A stretch of 64,000 bases of DNA, from contig JANYHF010000064.1 of NCBI GenBank assembly GCA_025359185.1, positions 1 through 64,000 of the forward strand, written 5' to 3'. A program made the translations under genes and the position numbers. The notes under the pieces are model-generated. The model was not told the origin of the DNA. It saw only the letters and a program-made list of their open reading frames with translations, and did no database searches. Position 1 is the first letter of the stretch. Every line of letters begins with the position of its first letter. This DNA is from Hyphomicrobiaceae bacterium (GTDB lineage: Bacteria > Pseudomonadota > Alphaproteobacteria > Rhizobiales > Hyphomicrobiaceae). Below, one piece after another: positions 35,064 to 42,186 of the stretch.

Positions 35064-36092
35064 ATGGCTTACGCACGCGGCCGCCGGGGCAGCCAGGCTG
35101 ACAATTTCTGGCCCGGCTATGTCGATGTTCTGTCGACGTTGCTTTTGACCACCATCTTCCTGATGTCGCTGTTCATGGTCGCCCAGTTCATGGTCGGCCA
35201 GGAGGCGTCGGGCAAGAACAATGCCTTGAAGAAACTCACCCGCCAGTTGTCCGAGCTGACCGATCTGCTGGCCCTGGAAAAGACCACAAAGAAGTCGATG
35301 GAGGATGAGCTTTCCGGCCTGCAAGCCTCGCTCTCTGCGGCCAAGGGCGAGAGCAAAAAACTGCAAGGATTGATCGATCTCGACGTGGGCAAGATCAGCG
35401 CCGCCGAGGGCAAAGCCACGGCGCTGCAAGGCGATGTCGATAAGCAAACATCGCTGTCCGCCGAGGCGCAGGCCAAGGTCGATCTGCTCAATCAGCAGGT
35501 GCTGGCGATGCGCCGCCAGCTGGCCGCGCTGGAGGCGGCGGTGGGCGCGTCCGAGACCAAGGACAAGGAGAGCCAGGCCAAGATCGCTGATCTCGGCTCC
35601 AAGCTCAACGTGGCGCTGGCCAAGAAGGTGCAGGAGCTATCGCAATACCGCTCCGAGTTCTTCGGGCGGCTGAACACATTGCTGGCGGGCCGCAAGGACA
35701 TTCAGGTCGTCGGCGACCGCTTCGTGTTCCAGGCCGAGGTGCTGTTCCCGTCTGGCTCAGATGCGATGAACCCGGAAGGTCTGACAGCGCTCGATCCGCT
35801 GGCAACGGCGCTGGTTGAGCTGGAAGGGCAGATCCCGAAGGAGATCAGCTGGGTGCTGAGGGTCGACGGCCATACCGACGTTCGCCCGATCCGAAGCACC
35901 AATTTCCGCTCGAACTGGGAGCTGTCCAGCGCCCGCGCCATCGCCGTGGTCAAATACCTGATATCGCGCGGCGTCCCCTCCAACCGCCTCGCCGCCGCCG
36001 GCTTTGCCGAATTCCAGCCCATCGACGATGCGGTCAGCGAAGAGGCCTACGCCAAGAACCGTCGCATCGAGCTCAAGCTCACGGAGCGTTAG
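35064..36092 (+). CDS. MotB-like peptidoglycan-binding protein with OmpA domain
   Basis: A 342-residue partner of the preceding channel. One N-terminal membrane segment (YVDVLSTLLLTTIFLMSLFM) carries an Asp at residue 20, the place of the proton-binding Asp in MotB/ExbD. Then comes a long coiled coil (about 50-200, heptad-like QLSELTDLLALEKTTKKS and similar) and a C-terminal OmpA/MotB domain (about 210-342: LFPSGSDAMNPEG, RVDGHTDVRPI, NWELSSARAIAV, KNRRIELKL). It anchors the channel to peptidoglycan. The coiled coil is longer than in MotB and resembles alphaproteobacterial cell-envelope versions. Confidence 0.88.
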   Translation: MAYARGRRGSQADNFWPGYVDVLSTLLLTTIFLMSLFMVAQFMVGQEASGKNNALKKLTRQLSELTDLLALEKTTKKSMEDELSGLQASLSAAKGESKKLQGLIDLDVGKISAAEGKATALQGDVDKQTSLSAEAQAKVDLLNQQVLAMRRQLAALEAAVGASETKDKESQAKIADLGSKLNVALAKKVQELSQYRSEFFGRLNTLLAGRKDIQVVGDRFVFQAEVLFPSGSDAMNPEGLTALDPLATALVELEGQIPKEISWVLRVDGHTDVRPIRSTNFRSNWELSSARAIAVVKYLISRGVPSNRLAAAGFAEFQPIDDAVSEEAYAKNRRIELKLTER

Positions 36093-36104
36093 GCAGACCT
36101 CGCA

Positions 36105-36377
36105 CTACTTCGCGCAGGCCTTCGTGGTCGAGTGGCACTGCACATACACCAGTGCATCGGTGTTGCAGACCGTCTTGATCGCCGCGACGGGTTTGGCCTG
36201 CTCTTTGTCCATGGCCTGATGGGTCGCCTTTTCAGACATGAACGTGGCGATGGCCTGAGTAACGCCGATACCCCAGCCGCCGAAGCGGCCGCAAGTGCCG
36301 GCCTCAGCGCCACTGATGCTGACGCCCAGCGCTGCCGCGACGATCAAAGCCGATACGATTCTGGCTGACATACTCAT
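36105..36377 (-). CDS. Small secreted Cys-containing protein, unknown
   Basis: A 90-residue protein. The ATG at 36375-36377 has GGAGA 6 bp before it and is preferred. A signal peptide (MSMSARIVSALIVAAALGVS, cleavage after AEA) precedes a mature chain of about 66 residues with four Cys (TCGRFGG, TVCNTDA, VQCHST, KACAK), suggesting two disulphides in the periplasm. No family recognised. It is convergent with the MotB-like gene (12-bp gap) and divergent from the first curlin gene, sharing its 240-bp upstream region. Confidence 0.7.
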   Translation of the reverse strand: MSMSARIVSALIVAAALGVSISGAEAGTCGRFGGWGIGVTQAIATFMSEKATHQAMDKEQAKPVAAIKTVCNTDALVYVQCHSTTKACAK

Positions 36378-36619
36378 GCGACTTCTCCTCATGCATTTTT
36401 CTTGCTGAACCCCTGACCTTAGACCGCACGGCCAGCGATGGCTGCAGCCCAGTTGCCACACCACATTCATTTGGTTTCTGGCACGCTTGTCTCAGGTTTC
36501 CGAATTTTTTCGATCCCGCTTCTGAACCTTTTCGGCGCTGCGCGAGACTTACTAGCGTGACCTACTGAACGGCCTGCAAAACGGCCACCCAAGCAAACCA
36601 GCAAACAGGAAACCTCGTC

Positions 36620-37054
36620 ATGATTAAGTTCGCAACTCTCGCATCGGTTCTCGTCATTTCACTCGGCCTTGGTGTTTCGTCCGCTGAAGCGGGCAACAAG
36701 TTCAAGCTCGACCAGTTCGGCTTGGGCAACTCATTCGGCGCCTCGCAGTTTGGCAATGGCAACAAGGCCCGTGGCATCCAGGACGGCTTCTTCAATCAGG
36801 GCAAAATCAAGCAGAACGGCTTCGGCAACGCCGCTGGCCTTGGCCAGTCGGGCGCTTTCCACCAGGGCAGCATCAACCAGAACGGCATCGGCAATGTCGG
36901 CGGCATCGGCCAGTCCGGCATCGGCCACAGCGCCAAGCTGAATCAGAACGGCGCGTTTAACGGCGGCCTGATCCTGCAGGACGGCGTCGGCCAATCGGCG
37001 GACGTGAACCAAAACGGCATCGGTAACTCGGCCATCGTCGAACAGGGCAACTAA
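36620..37054 (+). CDS. Curlin-repeat amyloid subunit (CsgA/CsgB-like), copy 1
   Basis: A 144-residue secreted protein: signal peptide to about residue 24 (AEAGNK), then curlin repeats of the QxGxxNxAxxxQ type; about six units are readable, such as IKQNGFGNAAGLGQSG, INQNGIGNVGGIGQSG and VNQNGIGNSAIVEQGN. Curlins assemble into beta-rich extracellular amyloid fibres used in biofilms. The first 24 mature residues are nearly the same as in the second curlin (37577-37957), indicating duplication. A GGGGTGCGCA/TGCGCACCCC hairpin follows before csgH. No CsgE, F or G gene is in the window. Confidence 0.9.
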   Translation: MIKFATLASVLVISLGLGVSSAEAGNKFKLDQFGLGNSFGASQFGNGNKARGIQDGFFNQGKIKQNGFGNAAGLGQSGAFHQGSINQNGIGNVGGIGQSGIGHSAKLNQNGAFNGGLILQDGVGQSADVNQNGIGNSAIVEQGN

Positions 37055-37065
37055 GCCCGGCCAAA

Positions 37066-37090
37066 GGGGTGCGCAATCGATGCGCACCCC
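37066..37090 (+). terminator. Stem-loop between curlin 1 and csgH
   Basis: A perfect 10-bp stem, 37066-37075 with 37081-37090, around a 5-base loop, without a T-run. This suggests partial termination or 3'-end stabilisation, which could make the structural curlin more abundant than the chaperone. Confidence 0.6.
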
Positions 37091-37120
37091 GCCATCCCCC
37101 ACCCATTTAGGAGCATGCAC

Positions 37121-37486
37121 ATGTTGAAATCCCCCGCCTATCTTGTTCTTCCGCTGGCTCTGGCCGCCGCTGGCCTCGGCGCTGGCAGCAGCCCCGCCGC
37201 CGCCAAGGCTCCCGTCGCTTGCGATATCCGCGTCACCGAAACGGGTGGCACCCGCGAACTTTCGGCGGTTGTAATGGCCGCGTCGGCCATTACCGGCACC
37301 TACCAGTTCGATCTGAGTTCGGTCAGCTCGGCTGGCAATGCCGAAACCAGCCAAGGCGACGAAATGACCGCTGCGGCCGGTGAGACGGTCCTCAGCACCA
37401 CCAGCGTCAGCCCCGGCGGCAAATTCAATGCCAAACTTACCGTCACCTGGGCCGGCGGTTCGGCCAGCTGCGCCAAGAACGGCTAA
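37121..37486 (+). CDS. csgH: CsgH-like amyloid-inhibiting chaperone
   Basis: A 121-residue periplasmic protein. The ATG at 37121 has AGGAG 7 bp upstream (37109-37113); the ATG at 37115 is too close. After a signal peptide ending near SSPAAAKA, the mature part resembles alphaproteobacterial CsgH: ACDIRVTETGGTRELSAVV, TGTYQFDLSSVSSAGNAET, and KFNAKLTVTWAGGSASCAKNG, with two Cys that could form the known disulphide of the immunoglobulin-like fold. CsgH keeps curlins from polymerising before export. It lies between two curlin genes, which supports the call. Confidence 0.85.
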   Translation: MLKSPAYLVLPLALAAAGLGAGSSPAAAKAPVACDIRVTETGGTRELSAVVMAASAITGTYQFDLSSVSSAGNAETSQGDEMTAAAGETVLSTTSVSPGGKFNAKLTVTWAGGSASCAKNG

Positions 37487-37576
37487 GCAGAAAACTGCAC
37501 CCCGCTTTGAACCCTCTCAACACCTCAGACGACTACCAGTCACAGCAACCAAACACCCCCAAACAGGAGACTTCAA

Positions 37577-37957
37577 ATGACCACGCGCGCTTTCTCGGCC
37601 CTCGCTCTCGCAACCGTTCTAGCTCTTGGCTTTGGTGCCACCGGCGCTGAAGCTGCCGGTAACAAACTGAAGCTGCACCAATTCGGTTTCGCTAACAGCT
37701 ACGGCGGCAGCCAGTTCGGCAACGGCAACAGCTCCAACACCTCGCAGAACGGCAATTTCAACGACACCCAGACATCGCAGAATGGCAATGGCAACCACAC
37801 CGCCGTCGGCGTATTCGGCAGCAACAACAAGCTGAAGACCGCGCAGAACGGCAACAACAACAACCTGGGCGTGTTGCAGCTTGGAAACGGCTCGAACACC
37901 TCGGTTTCGCAGAACGGCAACAACGGCAACACCATCGTGCTCGATATGGGGATGTAA
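37577..37957 (+). CDS. Curlin-repeat amyloid subunit, copy 2
   Basis: A 126-residue secreted protein with AGGAGA 6 bp before ATG 37577. Signal peptide to about residue 26, then NKLKLHQFGFANSYGGSQFG, close to the start of curlin 1, and about five repeat units rich in Asn and Gly (TSQNGNFNDTQ, TSQNGNGNHTA, KTAQNGNNNNLG, VSQNGNNGN). It probably copolymerises with curlin 1 or nucleates it. The Asn content is higher than in copy 1, which may alter polymerisation; this is inference. Confidence 0.9.
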   Translation: MTTRAFSALALATVLALGFGATGAEAAGNKLKLHQFGFANSYGGSQFGNGNSSNTSQNGNFNDTQTSQNGNGNHTAVGVFGSNNKLKTAQNGNNNNLGVLQLGNGSNTSVSQNGNNGNTIVLDMGM

Positions 37958-38061
37958 CCCTGATCAGCGCGCCGTGCCTCCCAAGCGCTGGTCAGCTGCC
38001 AAAAGCAGCGGCCAGCGTCCTCCATAAGTTCAGCCGCCCGGCCACCCAAAGGATACCCATC

Positions 38062-38514
38062 ATGACCAGACATTTTGCCATCGCCTCAGCCGTGCTTCTA
38101 TCGCTCACTCTTGGCGCGACGTTAGCCCATGCGGGCCAGTCCAAATCCAGAACCATGCTCCTGCCTGGTAATGGCGCTGTCGAACAGCGGCTGAACAACC
38201 TGTGGGCGACCATGCACCAGGACGAGCAGGCCGCACCGGAAGCCACACATGCTGGCTCGATGTCGATGCTGAACTGGCTGTTCCGCGACATGAACAGCGA
38301 CCCTGCTGATCTTGCGCCCATCCCCACGGTGATCGTGCCGGATACCTCCACCTCGATGATCCCGCCCGTCGTCACCGAAGTTCCAGCGCCCACCCTTCCC
38401 CCTGCGGCCCTGGCCCCGAACCGCATTTTTAAACTGCAGATCGGCAAAGGCCACAAACTCGACATCCAGCAGCATGGCGCAGGCAACTCCGCCTCGATCG
38501 TGCAGAGCAAGTAG
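38062..38514 (+). CDS. Pro-rich secreted protein with one C-terminal curlin-like motif
   Basis: A 150-residue protein with AAGGAT upstream of ATG 38062. Signal peptide to about residue 25 (THAGQ-like end), a middle part with no family match, a Pro/Thr/Val linker (PTVIVPDTSTSMIPPVVTEV), then GKGHKLDIQQHGAGNSASIV, a single curlin repeat, at the very end. The layout suggests a minor subunit that caps, nucleates or anchors the fibre, with the linker spanning the envelope. No such role has been shown; this is inference from position and the motif. A terminator follows at 38538. Confidence 0.65.
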   Translation: MTRHFAIASAVLLSLTLGATLAHAGQSKSRTMLLPGNGAVEQRLNNLWATMHQDEQAAPEATHAGSMSMLNWLFRDMNSDPADLAPIPTVIVPDTSTSMIPPVVTEVPAPTLPPAALAPNRIFKLQIGKGHKLDIQQHGAGNSASIVQSK

Positions 38515-38537
38515 GAGACCACGTCCATGCAAACCCC

Positions 38538-38560
38538 AGGGGAGTCCTAGCGGCTCCCCT
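38538..38560 (+). terminator. Terminator after the Pro-rich curlin-linked gene
   Basis: A 7-bp stem AGGGGAG / CTCCCCT with a 9-base loop, followed by ATTTGATT. It ends the transcript about 25 bp after the gene, so the third curlin has its own promoter. Confidence 0.65.
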
Positions 38561-38679
38561 ATTTGATTCCGGCCCTTTGATCATTCTTGGAATTTCTTTG
38601 GCGAGGTTTGAACCTGTTCCGGGGTGACCGGCGACTACCAAGCATCAAGAATTCAAAACACCCCAACCGGAGACGCACC

Positions 38680-39108
38680 ATGAAGACCTCGATGCTCAGA
38701 ACCGCCCTCGTCGCCCTCAGCCTCAGCCTCGTAGCCACCACCGGCCTCACCAGCGCCGCACAGGCCCAGGGTCAATTGAGCTTCGATATTCAGGCCTCCA
38801 AGAATACCAAGGAAGGCAAAGTCCTCGACATTTTTAATCAGGTCGCAGCCAGTGGCGCCCTCAACGGCGGCAAGGGCAACCGCACCAAGGTCAGCCAGCA
38901 CGGCAACAAGAACTGTGCGGGCGTCAAGCAGCACGGCAAGAGCAACACGGCCGCAGTCGGCCAGTTCGGCAACCAAAACTGCACGAACGTCGCCCAGAAC
39001 GGCAACAACAACTCCCAGAGCGTGTTCCAGTTCGGCAACGGCACGTCGTCGAACGTCACCCAGAACGGCGACAACCAAGCCGGTCTGCATATCGACGCCG
39101 GGCTGTAA
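38680..39108 (+). CDS. Curlin-repeat amyloid subunit, copy 3, Cys-containing
   Basis: A 142-residue secreted protein; ATG 38680 has GGAG 7 bp upstream. Signal peptide to about residue 30, an N-terminal non-repeat part (QLSFDIQASKNTKEGKVLDI), then four curlin units: VSQHGNKNCAGVKQHGKSN, VGQFGNQNCTNVAQNGNNN and others. Two Cys occupy the same place in units two apart, which is unusual for curlins and could allow disulphide cross-links or metal binding. A strong terminator at 39133-39168 ends the locus. Confidence 0.85.
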   Translation: MKTSMLRTALVALSLSLVATTGLTSAAQAQGQLSFDIQASKNTKEGKVLDIFNQVAASGALNGGKGNRTKVSQHGNKNCAGVKQHGKSNTAAVGQFGNQNCTNVAQNGNNNSQSVFQFGNGTSSNVTQNGDNQAGLHIDAGL

Positions 39109-39132
39109 TCGCTCCAGCGCCCAGTCCCCAGC

Positions 39133-39168
39133 CATCGGCCGCCACCTTGAACCAGGTGGCGGCCGATG
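39133..39168 (+). terminator. Strong terminator after curlin 3
   Basis: A perfect 15-bp stem (39133-39147 with 39154-39168) around a 6-base loop, followed by TCGTTTTCC. It marks the end of the curlin locus. Confidence 0.85.
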
Positions 39169-39274
39169 TCGTTTTCCGGCCCCCTGTTGCCGCCTGAGGA
39201 CGCTTTCGCGCTTGCCACCTGCCCTAGACCGGAGCCAGATCGAACTGGCCGATGTCAAACAATGGAGAGCCCTA

Positions 39275-40855
39275 GTGGCTGACGAACCGGAAACTGGCGG
39301 ACGCCGCAAGCGCGGCGCGGGCGGCGGTGCCGAGGCCCGGCGGCTGTTGCGCGGCAGTCAGGGCAACATTCAGCTCCCTTACATCCAGCGCAAGATCCTG
39401 CCTTACAACATCCTCAGCGATGAGAGCCTCGACATCATCGAGGCCAATGCCGATACGATCCTGCAGGAAATCGGCATCGAGATTCGTGAGGATCCCGAAG
39501 CTGTTGAGCTGTTCCGCAAAGCCGGTGCAGATTGCAAGGTGCTCGACGCCGAGAAAGTGCGTGTGCGCTTTCCCAAGGGCCTGCCGCGTTCGATCATCCA
39601 GAAGACCGCGCCCAAGAGCTTCATCCAGCACGCCCGCAACCCGGAGCGTTCGGTGGAAATCGGTGGCAATTCGACCGTGTTTGCCCCGGTCTACGGCCCG
39701 CCGTTTGTGCGCGGCCTTGATGGGGTTCGCCGCTACGGCACCATCGCCGATTTCCAGAACCTTGTGCGGCTGGCCTATATGGCCCCGGCGCTGCACCATT
39801 CTGGCGGCACCGTTTGCGAGCCGGTCGATGTGCCCGTCAACAAGCGCCATCTCGATATGGTGCAGGCGCACATAAAATACTCCGATAAGCCGTTCATGGG
39901 CTCGGTGACGCATCCGCTGCGCGCCGAGGACAGCGTCAGCATGGCCAAGCTGGTGTTCGGCGACAAGTTCGTCGATGAGAACTGCGTACTGATCAACCTC
40001 ATCAATGTCAATTCGCCGATGATTTATGACAATATCATGCTCGGTGCGCTGAAGGTCTACGCGGCGGCCAATCAGGCGACCATCGTCACGCCGTTCATTC
40101 TCTCGGGCGCGATGTCGCCGGTGGCCCAAGCGGGTACACTGACGCAGGTGCTGGCGGAAGTGCTGTGCGGCGCGTCGCTCACTCAGCTCGTTCGTCCGGG
40201 TGCGCCCGTCGTGTTCGGCGTGTTCGCCTCCTCGATGTCGATGCAGACCGGCGCGCCGACGTTCGGCACGCCCGAACCCTCGATGGTCATCTACGGCGCG
40301 GCGCAGCTTGCCCGGCGCCTCGGCATCCCGTTCCGGTCGGGCGGTTCTTTGTGCGCGTCGAAACTGCCCGACGCGCAAGCCGCCTACGAAAGTGCGCAGA
40401 CATTGATCCCCACTTTGATGGCGGGCACGCATTTTGTTCTGCACGCGGCCGGATGGCTGGAGGGCGGCCTCGTCTCCTCCTTCGACAAGTTCATCATGGA
40501 CGTCGATCAGTGCGCCATGATGCAGCGCTTTGCCGAAGGCATTGACATGAGCGAAAACGGCCAAGCCATGGACGCCATCCGTGAAGTACGCAACGCCGGC
40601 AAAACGCACTTCCTCGAAAGCGCCCACACCCGCGCCAATTTCGAAAGCGCGTTCTACCGCTCGATCGTCGCCAACAATGACAGCTATGAGCAGTGGACGG
40701 CCGAAGGCGAGAAGCGCACCGAGGACAAGGCCCACAACATCGCCGAGAAATGGCTGAAGGATTACGAAGCCCCCGCACTCGATCCGGCAATTGAAGAGTC
40801 GCTCGTCGCGTTCGTGGCCAAGAAAAAGGCCTCGATGCCCGACGCCTTCACATGA
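39275..40855 (+). CDS. MttB-superfamily (trimethylamine methyltransferase-like) protein, no pyrrolysine
   Basis: A 526-residue member of the MttB superfamily (COG5598). It starts with GTG 39275, after GGAGAG. Family landmarks include NADTILQEIGIEIREDPEAV, FAPVYGPPFVRGLDGVRRYG, EPVDVPVNKRHLDMV, and LMAGTHFVLHAAGWLEGG. True MttB has an in-frame amber codon for pyrrolysine; this frame has none, so it belongs with the non-Pyl homologues such as glycine-betaine methyltransferase MtgB, which move a methyl group to a corrinoid protein. Substrate not known; no corrinoid-protein gene is adjacent. Confidence 0.88.
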   Translation: MADEPETGGRRKRGAGGGAEARRLLRGSQGNIQLPYIQRKILPYNILSDESLDIIEANADTILQEIGIEIREDPEAVELFRKAGADCKVLDAEKVRVRFPKGLPRSIIQKTAPKSFIQHARNPERSVEIGGNSTVFAPVYGPPFVRGLDGVRRYGTIADFQNLVRLAYMAPALHHSGGTVCEPVDVPVNKRHLDMVQAHIKYSDKPFMGSVTHPLRAEDSVSMAKLVFGDKFVDENCVLINLINVNSPMIYDNIMLGALKVYAAANQATIVTPFILSGAMSPVAQAGTLTQVLAEVLCGASLTQLVRPGAPVVFGVFASSMSMQTGAPTFGTPEPSMVIYGAAQLARRLGIPFRSGGSLCASKLPDAQAAYESAQTLIPTLMAGTHFVLHAAGWLEGGLVSSFDKFIMDVDQCAMMQRFAEGIDMSENGQAMDAIREVRNAGKTHFLESAHTRANFESAFYRSIVANNDSYEQWTAEGEKRTEDKAHNIAEKWLKDYEAPALDPAIEESLVAFVAKKKASMPDAFT

Positions 40856-40865
40856 AAGGAGCCGC

Positions 40866-40928
40866 ATGTCGAAGGCCCACCGGGATCAGATGTCGCGCGT
40901 GCGCAAATCCGAGGGGCATTTCGCATAA
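40866..40928 (+). CDS. Very short ORF with strong ribosome-binding site
   Basis: AAAGGAG at 40855-40861, then ATG 40866, encoding MSKAHRDQMSRVRKSEGHFA (20 residues). It begins 11 bp after the MttB-like stop, so it may be a coupled small protein or the start of a gene whose rest was lost to the following repeat. No family known. Low confidence. Confidence 0.25.
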   Translation: MSKAHRDQMSRVRKSEGHFA

Positions 40929-40992
40929 ACGAAAGCGGGAAGACATGATGGGGCACCAGAAAACTCATGCCCGCGGTCAAACGTAGAGTACC

Positions 40993-41136
40993 GTCATCCC
41001 GCGCGCGGTGCAGCGATCCTTCATCGGTGCGCCGCAGGCGCGGGATCGTGTTCGACGGGCAAATGCTGGCGCCGCGTGCAAGATCCCGGATCTGCGCAGC
41101 ACCATAAAGGATGCTGCAGCGCATCCGGGACGACGG
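40993..41136. repeat. Dispersed intergenic repeat (GTCATCCCG family)
   Basis: The clearest copy: GTCATCCCGCGCGCGGTGCA from 40993 with a GGTGCGCCGCAGGCG hairpin, then the inverted half AAGATCCCGGATC at about 41080 to GGGACGACGG at 41136. It fills the gap between the MttB-like gene and gluQ. Confidence 0.85.
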
Positions 41137-41168
41137 GGACGACAGGCCAGAATATACAATTGCTGGTA

Positions 41169-42047
41169 TCAGCTGTTAGAGTTCTGACTGGATGCTGCGA
41201 CGTCGACCCAACGCCGGACGTCTTCCGGTGCCACCCCATCGCGCCGGAGCTGAGCCAGGCTGGTGTCGCCAAAACTCTTGGCGAGCTTGCGGCCGGTGGC
41301 GTCCATAATCAGATGATGGTGGTGGTAGGCCGGAGCTGGCAACCCCAGCAGCGATTGCAATAGACGATGCAGATCGGTCGCCGCCTCCAGATCCTGGCCG
41401 CGCACCACATGCGTCACGCCCTGCAGCGCATCATCAACCACGACCGATAGATGATAGCTCGTTGGCGTCTCTTTCCGCACAAGCACGGCATCGCCCCAGC
41501 GCCCGGGACGCGCCCAGGCCGTTTGCAATTTGAGCGGATGATCAATGGCAAACGTGCGGAACGTCAGAGGGTCCGGCAGCAGCGTCATCGCCTTGGCCAT
41601 ATCCAGTCTCAGCGCGAACTGCTCACCAGCAGGTTGTCGCCGGGCCACTTCGCTTGGGTTCGCATTACGCCAGAGGCCGGGATAGAGAGGCGCTCCATCA
41701 GGGTCCGCGCGGCCATCCGTGGACGCTTCAATTTCCTTGCGGCTGGCATAACAGGGATAGAGCAAACCAAAGGCATGGAGTTTTTCGGCCGCCGCCCGAT
41801 AGTCGCCAAAATGCTCCGACTGCCGCCGCACGGGCTCCTCCCACTCAAGGCCAAGCCACGCCAAAGTGTGGAAAATCCCCGTCACGAACTCCGGTCGGCT
41901 GCGGGCGGGATCAATATCCTCGATGCGCAGCAGGAAACGCCCACCCACGCGCCGCGCCAGATTGAAGTTGAGCAGCGCCGAATAGGCGTGCCCCAGATGC
42001 AGTTCGCCGTTTGGGCTGGGCGCGAAGCGAAAGACGGCAGACGCCAT
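41169..42047 (-). CDS. gluQ: Glutamyl-Q tRNA(Asp) synthetase
   Basis: A 292-residue protein that attaches glutamate to the queuosine base of tRNA(Asp). It is a GlxRS catalytic core without an anticodon-binding domain: class I motif RFAPSPNGELHLGHAYSALL at the N-terminus, and RKLAKSFGDTSL as the KMSKS-equivalent near residue 260. The length matches GluQ, not full GltX (about 470). The ATG at 42045-42047 is preferred. It is divergent from the following membrane hydrolase gene. Confidence 0.93.
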   Translation of the reverse strand: MASAVFRFAPSPNGELHLGHAYSALLNFNLARRVGGRFLLRIEDIDPARSRPEFVTGIFHTLAWLGLEWEEPVRRQSEHFGDYRAAAEKLHAFGLLYPCYASRKEIEASTDGRADPDGAPLYPGLWRNANPSEVARRQPAGEQFALRLDMAKAMTLLPDPLTFRTFAIDHPLKLQTAWARPGRWGDAVLVRKETPTSYHLSVVVDDALQGVTHVVRGQDLEAATDLHRLLQSLLGLPAPAYHHHHLIMDATGRKLAKSFGDTSLAQLRRDGVAPEDVRRWVDVAASSQNSNS

Positions 42048-42186
42048 GAGATATCCACAGTTTTTCAACAGTCTCGACTTGCCGCCCGCCTCGCGAATCA
42101 GCAGGGCTTAGCGGCCGTCCGGCGCTTTGGTTCGCGCCTTGGTTTTTGCGTGCATTGGGACCTCATGCATAGAGGAGGCACGCGCC

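Noticed and set aside
34039-36092. Zorya defence system (ZorAB)
   Set aside because: The MotA/MotB-like pair resembles ZorA and ZorB in general architecture, but no ZorC, ZorD or ZorE gene follows; the next genes are a small secreted protein and curlins.
39275-40855. Pyrrolysine-containing MttB
   Set aside because: The frame has no in-frame amber codon before the final TGA, so pyrrolysine is not used.
39272-40867. Long minus-strand open frame of 531 codons antisense to the MttB homologue
   Set aside because: It is a shadow frame caused by GC-rich third codon positions; its product is His/Arg/Gly-rich with no family motif.
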